Assembly: GCA_036443405.1 (NCBI GenBank)
Contig: JAZFYD010000053.1
Location: 1-17,721, forward strand
Direction of reading: 5' to 3'
Length of the DNA: 17,721 bases
Source of the DNA: JAZFYD01 sp036443405
Lineage (GTDB): Bacteria > Planctomycetota > PLA2
Below the pieces are notes generated by a model, which searched no databases, was not told the origin of the DNA, and saw nothing but the letters and a program-made list of their open reading frames with translations. The position numbers were made by a program, and so were the translations under genes. Below are positions 1 to 6,789 of the stretch, piece after piece (position 1 is the stretch's first letter; each line of letters begins with the position of its first letter).

Positions 1-463
1 AGTCTACGATCGCGAAGGACTTGCCATCGCGATGAAGAATCCGCGCAAAAACCGAGACGTTGTTGAAGAGGCAAAATCACATAGCCTGATGAGAGGTTTC
101 TTGGTGGCCGGGCGGCCGGATCGCGGCGAACCCGGATTCAATCTTCCCGGCCAGGAACGCCTCGCCCAGGGCCAGCGTGGTCCCGGCCGCACGCATCGCG
201 GCGTCGAACGATCGCGGCGAGACCACCGTGTCGGCGTCGAGCCGCGTCAGGCCCTCGCCGGCCGCCGTCTGGATGGCGTCGAAGTGCCGGTGGGTGTGGG
301 CCGCTTCAATCTCGTCGCGCGATGCGTCGCGGGGCTCCACCCCCAAAAGCGGCAGATCCGCCACGGCGTCGGCGATCGCCCGCAGGCGATCCGCGCGCTC
401 CGGATGGCCGGGCCCGGTGTCGTGTTCCAGAAAGAGGGGATCCGTCGCAAATCCAGTACGCAC
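1..463 (-). pseudogene. Histone deacetylase / acetoin-utilisation family gene, interrupted by an in-frame TGA; 3' end outside window
   Basis: The reading frame starts at a GTG (461-463) and opens with GFATDPLFLEHDTGPGHPER, the usual start of bacterial class-II HDAC-like deacetylases. These are zinc amidohydrolases that remove acetyl groups from lysines or small amines. The frame continues to the active-site block AIRPPGHQ (residues 114-121), then reaches a TGA at 77-79. Past it, the same frame reads FCLFNNVSVFARIL to the window edge, exactly what follows in the family, where the motif is normally RPPGHHA...AMGFCLFNNV. The stop therefore replaces the conserved Gly, and the second catalytic His of the HH pair is Gln. 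Spacing is otherwise intact, with no frameshift. Other genes here end in TGA, so UGA is a normal stop. I infer a decaying gene; a base error could explain the stop but not also H-to-Q. A true 128-residue product would lack the metal site. Confidence 0.8.
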
Positions 464-474
464 TTTGGGTAACG

Positions 475-480
475 AGCATA
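475..480 (-). promoter_or_regulatory. Possible -10 box (TATGCT) for the HDAC-like gene
   Basis: On the minus strand TATGCT fits TANNNT and lies 11 nt before the GTG start. No Shine-Dalgarno sequence is visible between them. I find no convincing -35. The rest of the 464-666 gap between this gene and the divergent metalloprotease shows nothing I can name. Confidence 0.25.
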
Positions 481-666
481 CACACCGGCCCGCGACCGAA
501 TCGGCGATGCATGGACGGGTGGCCCCGGGTCCCGCAACCGACGGAGATTAGCCCGTCAAACTTGTGTTCAAAGTCGTTTGGCAGGGGTGGCGCGGCCGCG
601 TGCGCCTGCGACAATGCTCGGCCCAGATCAACACGAGGGCGGGTGTGCTGAGGGCGCGCCCAAGCT

Positions 667-672
667 AAGGAG
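667..672 (+). promoter_or_regulatory. Shine-Dalgarno site of the metalloprotease gene
   Basis: AAGGAG lies 6 nt before the ATG at 679 and fixes that start. It is one of the few clear Shine-Dalgarno sites at the first gene of a transcript in this window. Confidence 0.8.
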
Positions 673-678
673 TTCTCC

Positions 679-3330
679 ATGAAACGTCACTTGACAGCCG
701 CGCTCGCGCTGCTGCTCTGCGCTCCGTTCGCGGTTGCGGAAGAGAAAGACAAAGAGAAGAAGAAGAAGAAGAAGCCGGACTTTCCGCCCTGGAGCACCGT
801 CGGTAAGGAAATGAAACTTGTCGGCACCAAAGGCAACTTCTGGAACGTCTATCAGAACTCCAAGAAGACGAAGTTCTGGCTCGGCATCCCGTCGTCCCGC
901 ATCAACAAGCCGTTCCTGATCGCGACCAGCGTTTCGGGCGGTACGAGTCGCGCCGGCTGGATGTGGAATGACTGGTTCATGAAGCTCTCGCGGCACGACA
1001 AGAAGCTTGTGCTCGTGGAGCCGAACGCCGGATACACCGGCGGCGACGAGACCACCAAGGCTGCGGTCAAGCGCACCTACACGGATCGTGTCGTGACGAC
1101 GTATTCCATCGTGGCGATGGGCCCGAACAGCGACATCATCGTGGACGGCACGGGCGTGCTCGCGTCGGGCGCGACGATGTGGTTCGGCTCACTCGGCCGC
1201 GGCAACTCCAGCCTCGCGAAATACGACGTCAAGAACTACCCGAAGAACACCGAGATCACGGTGAACATGCCAGGTCGCAGCGGCCGCTACATCGCGTTGC
1301 ACTACTCGATCTCGCAGTTGCCGAAGACCGGCTACAAGCCGCGCAAGGCGGATGACCGCATCGGCTACTTCACGACGGTGAAGAAGGACTTCTCGTCCAG
1401 CAACAAGGACGACCGCCGCAAGGTCCGCTACGTCAACCGCTGGAACCTCCAGAAGCGCGACGCAAAGCTCGAACTGTCCCCGCCGAAAAAGCCGATCATC
1501 TTCTACATCGAGAAGACCGTCCCCGTGCGCCTGCGGCGTTACGTGGAGCAAGGCATCCTCGAGTGGAACAAGGCCTTCGAGAAGATCGGCTTCTACAACG
1601 CGATCGAGGTCGAGCAGCAGACCGCCGACCGCTACAACGAGCTGGCCCCGGAGGACGTGCGCTACAACTTCTTCCGCTGGATCGTCAGCGAGCGCGCCTT
1701 TGCAATGGGTCCGAGCCGTGCGCACCCCGTGACCGGTGAGATCCTCGATGCGGACATCATTTTTGATGACGACTACATCCGCTACAGCCTGCGCCAGTAC
1801 AAGTTCCTGATTCGCACGGTCCCGGCGTCCATCATCGGCCCGCGCGGCCGCGAGTTCCTGAAGATGCACCCGCTCAAGCGTATGCAGAAGTTCGGCATGC
1901 GCCTCGCCGACGACGAGTTTGCGACCGCGATTCCGGACGATGCGCCCAAACCCAACATGCTCCCGCACATGCGCCGTGCGTTCTGCAGCCACGGCGAAGG
2001 CATGCGCGTCCAGCTCGACTTGGCCGGTCTTTACTTTGCCGGCCCGAAGCCGGAGGGCGACGACACACCCAAGGACAAGAACGCGTACCCGGAGGAGTTC
2101 ATCGGGCAGATCCTCAAGGACACGGTGATGCATGAGGTCGGCCACACGCTCGGCCTGCGCCACAACTTCAAGGCGTCCATCTACCGCACCCTCGACGAGG
2201 TCAACTCCGATGCGAAGCCCGCGGACATTGCCGGCTCCGTCATGGACTACAACGCGACGGTCATCGCCGGCGACGGCAAGCCCCAGGGTTACTACGCCAT
2301 GGGCACGATCGGTCCGTACGACTACTGGGCGATCGAGTACGGCTACACGACGAAGGAGAAGGACCTCGAGAAGATCACGTCGCGTGTTGCCGAGAAGGGT
2401 CTCGATTACGCGACCGACGAGGACACGTTCCTGAGCAACGATCCCTACGTCAACCGTTGGGACATGGGCGCGGATCCGCTCAACTACGCCAAGGAGCGCG
2501 TTGCGCTTCTGAAGCGCCTCCGCAAGAACATCGAGGACCGCGCGGTCGAGAAGGGCGAGGCTTGGTACCGCCTGCGCCGCGCGATCGACGGACAGATCTT
2601 CGGTGGCGAGAGAGCCGGCTCCTACGCCGTGCGTTTCGTCGGTGGCGAGCACATGCACCGTGACCACCGTGGCGACCCGGGCGCACGCATGCCGCTCGTC
2701 CCCACGGCCGCGGGCAAGCAGCGCGACGCCCTCAACTGGGTCTGCGACGAGTTCCTGAGCGGCAGGTACTTCGACTTCTCTCCGGAACTGCTCCGCAAGC
2801 TCGCGCCCGATTTCTGGGGCGAGAGCGCCTTCAGCGGTTTCTTCTTTTCGTTCGGCGGCCACTCCTATCCGTATCTGGACAACGTGCTCAGCGCGCAGAT
2901 CGGACTCATCTGGGGTCTCACCGATGCGGATCGCCTGGGCCGCGTCATCGACGCCCGCTTGAAGACTCCTGCCGGCGATGACGTCGTCACCGCGCCGGAG
3001 GTCTTTGATGCGATCCAGGCCGCGATTTGGGGCAAGACGGTTGAGAAGTCCGGCCGCAAATCCACCAACGCTTCGCCCGCCCTCAGCGAGATGGAGCGCA
3101 ACCTGCAGCGTGAATACAGCGTCCACCTGACGGACATCCTGCTGTATGGGGATTACTGGTACCCGTCTTCGGTGCAGACGCTCGTGCGTCACTACATGAA
3201 GCGGATCATCAAGACCTGCGACGACTCGCTCGCCGCCGGCAAGGAGATGGACACCTACTCCGTCGCGCACCTCGAAGAGGTTCGTGATCGATTGAAGGCC
3301 GCGCTCGCCGCGTCCTACACGAGGTATTAA
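679..3330 (+). CDS. Secreted zinc-dependent metalloprotease (DUF5117/DUF4953 type)
   Basis: An 883-residue metzincin-type zinc protease, probably exported. Residues 1-20 form a Sec signal peptide with a predicted AVA|EE cut, followed by a very Lys-rich stretch (about 21-32). A DUF5117-like region includes DDRIGYFTT (225-233) and FYIEKTVP (275-282), and EWNKAFEKIGF starts at 295. The zinc site is HEVGHTLGLRH (485-495): H485, H489 and H495 as ligands, E486 as catalytic base. SVMDY (520-524) supplies the Met-turn at M522. The C-terminal part with FVGGEHMHRD and the following helical region matches the DUF4953 end of the family, so the protein looks full length and intact. The substrate is unknown. 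The start is set by AAGGAG at 667-672. Downstream lie two terminators and three hairpin repeats, so it is probably a single-gene transcript. Confidence 0.9.
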   Translation: MKRHLTAALALLLCAPFAVAEEKDKEKKKKKKPDFPPWSTVGKEMKLVGTKGNFWNVYQNSKKTKFWLGIPSSRINKPFLIATSVSGGTSRAGWMWNDWFMKLSRHDKKLVLVEPNAGYTGGDETTKAAVKRTYTDRVVTTYSIVAMGPNSDIIVDGTGVLASGATMWFGSLGRGNSSLAKYDVKNYPKNTEITVNMPGRSGRYIALHYSISQLPKTGYKPRKADDRIGYFTTVKKDFSSSNKDDRRKVRYVNRWNLQKRDAKLELSPPKKPIIFYIEKTVPVRLRRYVEQGILEWNKAFEKIGFYNAIEVEQQTADRYNELAPEDVRYNFFRWIVSERAFAMGPSRAHPVTGEILDADIIFDDDYIRYSLRQYKFLIRTVPASIIGPRGREFLKMHPLKRMQKFGMRLADDEFATAIPDDAPKPNMLPHMRRAFCSHGEGMRVQLDLAGLYFAGPKPEGDDTPKDKNAYPEEFIGQILKDTVMHEVGHTLGLRHNFKASIYRTLDEVNSDAKPADIAGSVMDYNATVIAGDGKPQGYYAMGTIGPYDYWAIEYGYTTKEKDLEKITSRVAEKGLDYATDEDTFLSNDPYVNRWDMGADPLNYAKERVALLKRLRKNIEDRAVEKGEAWYRLRRAIDGQIFGGERAGSYAVRFVGGEHMHRDHRGDPGARMPLVPTAAGKQRDALNWVCDEFLSGRYFDFSPELLRKLAPDFWGESAFSGFFFSFGGHSYPYLDNVLSAQIGLIWGLTDADRLGRVIDARLKTPAGDDVVTAPEVFDAIQAAIWGKTVEKSGRKSTNASPALSEMERNLQREYSVHLTDILLYGDYWYPSSVQTLVRHYMKRIIKTCDDSLAAGKEMDTYSVAHLEEVRDRLKAALAASYTRY

Positions 3331-3345
3331 TTCAACGAAGTTGAA
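3331..3345 (+). other. Small hairpin directly after the metalloprotease stop codon
   Basis: TTCAAC-GAA-GTTGAA is a perfect 6-bp inverted repeat with a 3-nt loop, beginning at the base after TAA. No T-tract follows directly. It shares only the CAAC/GTTG ends with the repeats that follow and may be chance or an mRNA-end structure. Confidence 0.45.
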
Positions 3346-3362
3346 TCAATAGTGTTTCTGGT

Positions 3363-3382
3363 TCAACGCCTGACGGCGTTGA
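3363..3382 (+). repeat. Hairpin repeat copy 1
   Basis: Eight-base-pair stem with a TGAC loop: TCAACGCC-TGAC-GGCGTTGA. It is preceded by TTTCTGGT, as in other copies. It lies 32 nt after the metalloprotease stop, in that gene's sense orientation, judged from the loop and flanks. Confidence 0.85.
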
Positions 3383-3397
3383 GACGATGGCAATCAT

Positions 3398-3431
3398 GGC
3401 CGCCTGGTCTTCGGACTGGGCGGCCTTTTTT
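3398..3431 (+). terminator. Intrinsic terminator 1, UUCG-capped
   Basis: Bases 3398-3409 pair with 3414-3425 in a continuous 12-bp stem (two G-U pairs) closed by a C(UUCG)G tetraloop, a known very stable cap. Six T follow (3426-3431). This is a strong rho-independent terminator for the plus-strand metalloprotease. The minus strand has no T-tract, so it should act in one direction only. Confidence 0.92.
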
Positions 3432-3436
3432 CTGGC

Positions 3437-3456
3437 CCAACGGCTGACGCCGTTGG
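3437..3456 (+). repeat. Hairpin repeat copy 2
   Basis: CCAACGGC-TGAC-GCCGTTGG, 8-bp stem. It begins 6 nt after the T-tract of terminator 1. Relative to copy 1, the inner C:G pair is G:C and the outer T:A pair is C:G, so both arms changed together. Confidence 0.88.
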
Positions 3457-3482
3457 AGCTGGAGGGTTCGAGCGATTTCTCA

Positions 3483-3513
3483 GGGTCGCCCGGTTTTCGG
3501 GTGGCCCTTTTTT
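3483..3513 (+). terminator. Intrinsic terminator 2
   Basis: Bases 3483-3492 pair with 3498-3507 (10 bp, two G-U pairs) around a 5-nt GTTTT loop, followed by six T (3508-3513). It is a second plus-strand terminator 82 nt after the first. Its stem sequence differs from terminator 1, so it is not a simple duplication. Confidence 0.88.
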
Positions 3514-3518
3514 CTTGC

Positions 3519-3538
3519 TCAACGGCTGACGCCGTTGA
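3519..3538 (+). repeat. Hairpin repeat copy 3
   Basis: TCAACGGC-TGAC-GCCGTTGA, 8-bp stem, starting 5 nt after the T-tract of terminator 2 and preceded by TTTCTTGC. Followed by AGCC as in most copies. The 50 nt from here to the VOC stop codon show nothing else. Confidence 0.87.
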
Positions 3539-3588
3539 AGCCACGCATGTCTCGCGTCTGATTGTCAGAGCGGCTGGCGTCCCCGCGC

Positions 3589-3948
3589 TTAGACCGAGCG
3601 CGGCTGGAGGATCGTTACGGGGATGCCGTGGGGGTCGTGGAGCTCGAGCACGGGGCCGGCCCACGACGTTTCGTAGAGCGCCGGCATCCCTTGGGGTAAC
3701 CGCGCGTGAAACGCCTGGATGTCGTCGACCTCGATCACGAGATGAATGCGGTCGATGCTGTCGCCCAACTCGGGTGCGTGTTTCTCGCGGGTGAGGTCCA
3801 ACAGCTCGAGCCGCAATCCGGCGAGGTCGAAGATCGCGGCCCGCGCGCCGGGGCGCTCCCAGCCGTCCACCCGCTCAAATCCGAGCGTTTCGCCGTAATA
3901 ACGGCACGCTTCGTCGAATTTTTCGCTCACGATCGCCATTCGGCTCAT
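3589..3948 (-). CDS. VOC / glyoxalase-fold family protein
   Basis: A 119-residue single-module protein of the vicinal oxygen chelate superfamily (glyoxalase, bleomycin-resistance and dioxygenase relatives). The N-terminal half EACRYYGETLGFERV (13-27) and RLELLDL (46-52), then IHLVIEVDDIQAF (68-80) and VLELHDPHGIPVTIL (100-114), follow the two beta-alpha-beta-beta-beta units. E48, H69 and E102 sit at usual metal-ligand positions; the usual first ligand near residue 4-6 is not a His, so metal binding is uncertain. The length is normal for one chain, and members usually dimerise. The substrate cannot be read from the sequence. It is divergent from the 845-residue gene (58 nt apart) and convergent with the metalloprotease. 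There is no Shine-Dalgarno site; TAGGCT lies 7 nt before the ATG. Confidence 0.88.
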   Translation of the reverse strand: MSRMAIVSEKFDEACRYYGETLGFERVDGWERPGARAAIFDLAGLRLELLDLTREKHAPELGDSIDRIHLVIEVDDIQAFHARLPQGMPALYETSWAGPVLELHDPHGIPVTILQPRSV

Positions 3949-3955
3949 TTTCCGC

Positions 3956-3961
3956 AGCCTA
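3956..3961 (-). promoter_or_regulatory. Candidate -10 box (TAGGCT) of the VOC gene
   Basis: Minus-strand TAGGCT followed by 7 nt and the ATG at 3948. A start of transcription about 7 nt downstream of such a box would coincide with the start codon. No -35 is clear. The same hexamer precedes dapF. Confidence 0.4.
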
Positions 3962-3991
3962 GCACGCTTATGAACCGCCCCACGCGCCGAG

Positions 3992-3997
3992 TAGAAT
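3992..3997 (+). promoter_or_regulatory. Candidate -10 box (TAGAAT) of the 845-residue protein gene
   Basis: TAGAAT matches the bacterial -10 consensus at five of six positions and lies 9 nt before the ATG at 4007. A weak TTATGA at 3968-3973 has an 18-nt spacing to it. There is no Shine-Dalgarno site in the intervening CAGCGCCCC. Confidence 0.45.
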
Positions 3998-4006
3998 CAG
4001 CGCCCC

Positions 4007-6544
4007 ATGGGAAAGCGAACACCCCTCATCCTCGTTCTCGCGATTGCACTTGTGGTCAGCATCGGACTGATGCTGTCACTCAATGATGAGAGCGGCCATG
4101 CCAGCCGAACGGAAGGAGGTGGGTCGGGTAACGGCGACTCCGCATCCGCCCTCGAGACCGGCGCCGGATCCGCGATGTCGAATGCGGAATACGACAAGCG
4201 CTTTGCCGAGCTCGCCGCGATTCACGGCCAGAGCGGCGCAACCGGCCGCGTGCTGCTGACGCGTCCGGAAGCACCGGGCAAGGACCTCAAGGTTTCGATT
4301 CGCGCGGAGGTCGAGGGGTTCGTCGCCGAGGCAGAAGCGAAAACGGACGGGCAGGGCAACTTCACGTTTCCCAAGCTGCTGCGCATCGACGGATACGAAC
4401 TGACAATCACCGGTAAGGCCGTGCAGGACTATCGCAAGGACGGCTTGAACTTCTCCGGCGAACAGATCGAAGCGGACACCGGAAACATCAATGCCGGCAT
4501 CCACCGCGTGGACCGCTGGTACTTCGTCCGGGGCCGCGTCGTCGGTCGCGGCGGCGCCGGCGTGCCGGACGCGAACGTCGCGCTCGTCATGCCGCTCGGA
4601 AACCGCACGTTTTCCTGGTTTGAAATGGCCGAGAAGATGGGCGAAGCCGACCCGACGATCGCGGAGATGAGCACACCCGGCGGCGGGCGTTTCGAGTTCC
4701 GCCTGAAAGAGCCGGGCCGGTACGCGCTGCGTGTACGCGCGAAAGGCTGGGCCACGCGTTTCCTGAGCCGCATCGAGGTCGGAACCGGGCTCGACAAGGA
4801 GTACACCGTTGCGCTCGTCGAGGGGTATCCCGTCGCGGGTTATGTGCTGGACGCTGCGGGCCGTCCCGTCGCGGATGCGGTGGTCGCCGCCGTCACGAGC
4901 AACTGGCGCTCATGGTCGTTCCCCAAGGAGCTCTGGAAGACCGACGGCACCGGCCGCTTCGAGTTCCGCATGCCGCCGTCGTCAGGCCGCGGTTATTCCC
5001 TGAACGTGGTGCCGCCGGGCGGCGCGATCGTCAGCCGCCAATTCCGAGTCCCGCTCGAGGAAGAACTGATCATTCAGCTTCCCTCGGACGCGACCCTTGT
5101 CGGCCGCATCATCGACAGAGAGACCAAAGACCCGATCGCAGGTGCCGCGATCCTCGTGAATGTTGCGAAAGACAGGAGCAACATGTGGCGGCCCGATGCG
5201 CGCATGGCGCTGATGACGGACGAGTACGGCGTGTTCAAGATCAAGGGCCTCGAGCCCGGCAACATTCAGTCCATTTCGATTCGCGCGGAGGGCTACGCCG
5301 ATTTCGCGGCGCACGCGATGTGGGCGACAGACAAGAAGGTCTCGGACGCGATCCGCAAGATCAAGGTGAAGGAGACCGGCGAGACCAAACTTCCGGACAT
5401 CACGCTGAGCCGCGGCAACGTTCTCACCGGCCGCGTGCTCGACGCCGTGTCCCTCGATCCGATTCCGGGCGCGCGCATCGAGGTCGCGGACTGGGTGTTC
5501 GGCAGCCGATCCATGCAGACCGGCCCGGACGGGAGCTACCGGTTCGAAAACCTGGGCAGCCGTATTTCGCTCAACGCCGAGGCGGTCGGCTACGCCGATC
5601 ACCGCGACAGCTTCATGGGCGTTCCCCTGGAACCGAAAAACGGCGCCGCGCGCCGCGAGATCGAACTGAGACCGGGCGCATCGCTTTCCGGCACGGTGAA
5701 GACCAAGGAAGGCACGCCGATCAAGAGCGCGCTCGTGCGACTGAAAGCGAAGGCGTCCGGGTGGGGCAGTTGGCAGCAGGACCTGAGCCTGCGCAATCTC
5801 TGGGCAAACACCGACGACGTCGGCCGCTGGAGCATCAGCGGCATCCCCGGATTCAAGCTGTATGTCGAAGCCGAAGCGAAGGGCTACGACTTGGGCAAGA
5901 GCGGTGACTTCGAACTGGAGCCCGGCCAGGAGAAAACAGCCGACATCCAGATGCAGGAGTCAGCGAGCCTCGAGGGGTTCGTGAAGTCGCGCGACGGCGG
6001 CCCCGTCAGCGGTGCTCGTGTGACGGTTGCTCGCGATCCCGGCGAGGGCGACACGTGGAGCCAGTGGCGCGCCCTCGCGGACGGCCTGACGACGTTTACC
6101 GACGTGGATGGGCGCTTCAGCGTGAAGGACGTCCCCACGGGCAAGGTTCTCGTGCGCATCGAAGCCGACCAGTTCGCGACGCTCACGAAGCGCTATCCGG
6201 ACGTGAAGCCTGCGCAGGCGATCAAGCGCGAGGAAATGACGCTGAGCCCCGCCAAGACGATCATCGGCCGCGTGGTCAACGAGAAAGGTGTTCCGTTCAC
6301 CCAAGGTTGGCTGCGCGCGAAACACACCGCGTCCCCGGAGGGCGAACCGGTCACGCAGCTGATGAGCGGTCGGATCGAGCGCGACGGGACGTTTGTTCTC
6401 CGCAACCTTCCCGAGGGCACGTACTCGATCGAGGTGCGTGTCAACAACCGGATGCCGGGGTTCGAGAACTACCGCAACACGACACAGGAAGGCGTGATCG
6501 CCGGGTCCGAGAACGTCGAGATCAGGCTCACTCCTGCGGAGTGA
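4007..6544 (+). CDS. Membrane-anchored protein with eight CarboxypepD_reg-like repeats
   Basis: An 845-residue protein with an N-terminal signal anchor (about 6-24) and a Gly/Ser-rich linker (30-60). The rest is a string of roughly 85-100-residue beta-sandwich modules resembling the carboxypeptidase regulatory-like domain: about 78-137, 174-270, 275-359, 363-466, 472-555, 558-650, 653-746 and 751-843. Each opens with a strand such as VRGRVV, LTGRVLDA or IIGRVVNEKG, has a [VI]xxAxV/I middle, and ends with a DGxFxF-like turn and a GxY strand. No peptidase active site is present. Such arrays are usually extracytoplasmic scaffolds or binding proteins; the ligand is unknown. The start is the first ATG, with TAGAAT 9 nt upstream and no Shine-Dalgarno site. 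It stands alone between the divergent VOC gene and a convergent zinc-ribbon gene. Confidence 0.88.
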   Translation: MGKRTPLILVLAIALVVSIGLMLSLNDESGHASRTEGGGSGNGDSASALETGAGSAMSNAEYDKRFAELAAIHGQSGATGRVLLTRPEAPGKDLKVSIRAEVEGFVAEAEAKTDGQGNFTFPKLLRIDGYELTITGKAVQDYRKDGLNFSGEQIEADTGNINAGIHRVDRWYFVRGRVVGRGGAGVPDANVALVMPLGNRTFSWFEMAEKMGEADPTIAEMSTPGGGRFEFRLKEPGRYALRVRAKGWATRFLSRIEVGTGLDKEYTVALVEGYPVAGYVLDAAGRPVADAVVAAVTSNWRSWSFPKELWKTDGTGRFEFRMPPSSGRGYSLNVVPPGGAIVSRQFRVPLEEELIIQLPSDATLVGRIIDRETKDPIAGAAILVNVAKDRSNMWRPDARMALMTDEYGVFKIKGLEPGNIQSISIRAEGYADFAAHAMWATDKKVSDAIRKIKVKETGETKLPDITLSRGNVLTGRVLDAVSLDPIPGARIEVADWVFGSRSMQTGPDGSYRFENLGSRISLNAEAVGYADHRDSFMGVPLEPKNGAARREIELRPGASLSGTVKTKEGTPIKSALVRLKAKASGWGSWQQDLSLRNLWANTDDVGRWSISGIPGFKLYVEAEAKGYDLGKSGDFELEPGQEKTADIQMQESASLEGFVKSRDGGPVSGARVTVARDPGEGDTWSQWRALADGLTTFTDVDGRFSVKDVPTGKVLVRIEADQFATLTKRYPDVKPAQAIKREEMTLSPAKTIIGRVVNEKGVPFTQGWLRAKHTASPEGEPVTQLMSGRIERDGTFVLRNLPEGTYSIEVRVNNRMPGFENYRNTTQEGVIAGSENVEIRLTPAE

Positions 6545-6556
6545 GTCGTTTCCTGC

Positions 6557-6576
6557 CCAACGCCTGACGGCGTTGG
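6557..6576 (+). repeat. Hairpin repeat copy 4
   Basis: CCAACGCC-TGAC-GGCGTTGG, 8-bp stem, 12 nt after the TGA of the 845-residue gene and in its sense orientation. Preceded by TTTCCTGC and followed by AGCCA. It has the C:G inner pair (as copy 1) with the C:G outer pair (as copies 2 and 5), so the two pairs vary independently. Confidence 0.87.
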
Positions 6577-6582
6577 AGCCAT

Positions 6583-6594
6583 CCGTTCGAACGG
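6583..6594. repeat. Perfect 12-bp palindrome
   Basis: CCGTTCGAACGG is self-complementary with no loop, 6 nt after repeat copy 4. It could be a dimeric protein binding site or extend the 3' structure. It may also be chance. Confidence 0.4.
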
Positions 6595-6733
6595 TCTGAG
6601 ATGTAGCGGACCGGGTGGCGGTTCCGACGTTCGTCCGTTGTTGGCGGCAAGTGCGCGCGATTGCGAGACCGCGTCTAGGACGTTCGATCGCGCCCTCCGA
6701 TTCGCCAAACTCAGACGCCGCGAACGAGTGGCT

Positions 6734-6753
6734 CCAACGGCGTAAGCCGTTGG
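6734..6753 (-). repeat. Hairpin repeat copy 5
   Basis: On the minus strand CCAACGGC-TTAC-GCCGTTGG, with the loop TTAC instead of TGAC. Preceded by TTCTTGC and followed by AGCCA, as in the consensus. It lies downstream of the minus-strand zinc-ribbon gene, in that gene's sense orientation. Confidence 0.85.
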
Positions 6754-6766
6754 GCAAGAATCACTG

Positions 6767-6782
6767 CGCCGTCAGGCGTTGG
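6767..6782 (-). repeat. Hairpin repeat copy 6, degenerate
   Basis: On the minus strand CCAACGCC-TGAC-GGCG, then CAG where TTG is expected, so only the inner four pairs form. It begins about 7 nt after the stop of the zinc-ribbon gene and is followed in tandem by copy 5. It looks like a decaying or truncated copy. Confidence 0.75.
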
Positions 6783-6789
6783 GCGGGCA

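Larger units (their letters stand above)
6555..6755. other. Intergenic stretch bounded by two inverted repeat copies; possible miniature element
   Basis: Copies 4 and 5 face each other here. Beyond the hairpins the match continues: both ends start GCCC, and both hairpins are followed inward by GAGCCA, two mismatched bases and CGTTCG, about 36 nt of near-identity in inverted orientation. The 201-bp layout resembles a MITE, but the outer flanks show no target duplication and the interior has no ORF worth calling. The alternative is simply two convergent genes that each carry a sense-oriented 3' repeat. The wider 6545-6789 gap holds no gene. Confidence 0.4.

Noticed and set aside
77..79. UGA read as Gly or selenocysteine in the HDAC-like gene
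   Set aside because: Several intact genes in the window end with TGA, so a recoded genome is excluded. The site is a structural Gly rather than a redox position, and no selenocysteine insertion element was apparent.
1189..3270. 693-codon minus-strand open frame opposite the metalloprotease
   Set aside because: It lies entirely antisense to a gene with signal peptide, zinc site and Met-turn. Its product is an Arg/Val/Asp-rich shadow without motifs, expected from GC-rich codon bias.
3363..3538. CRISPR-like array of three repeats with 50-60 nt between
   Set aside because: The repeats are 20-nt full hairpins that vary between copies, the intervening DNA consists of terminators, other copies are scattered and inverted, and no cas gene is present.
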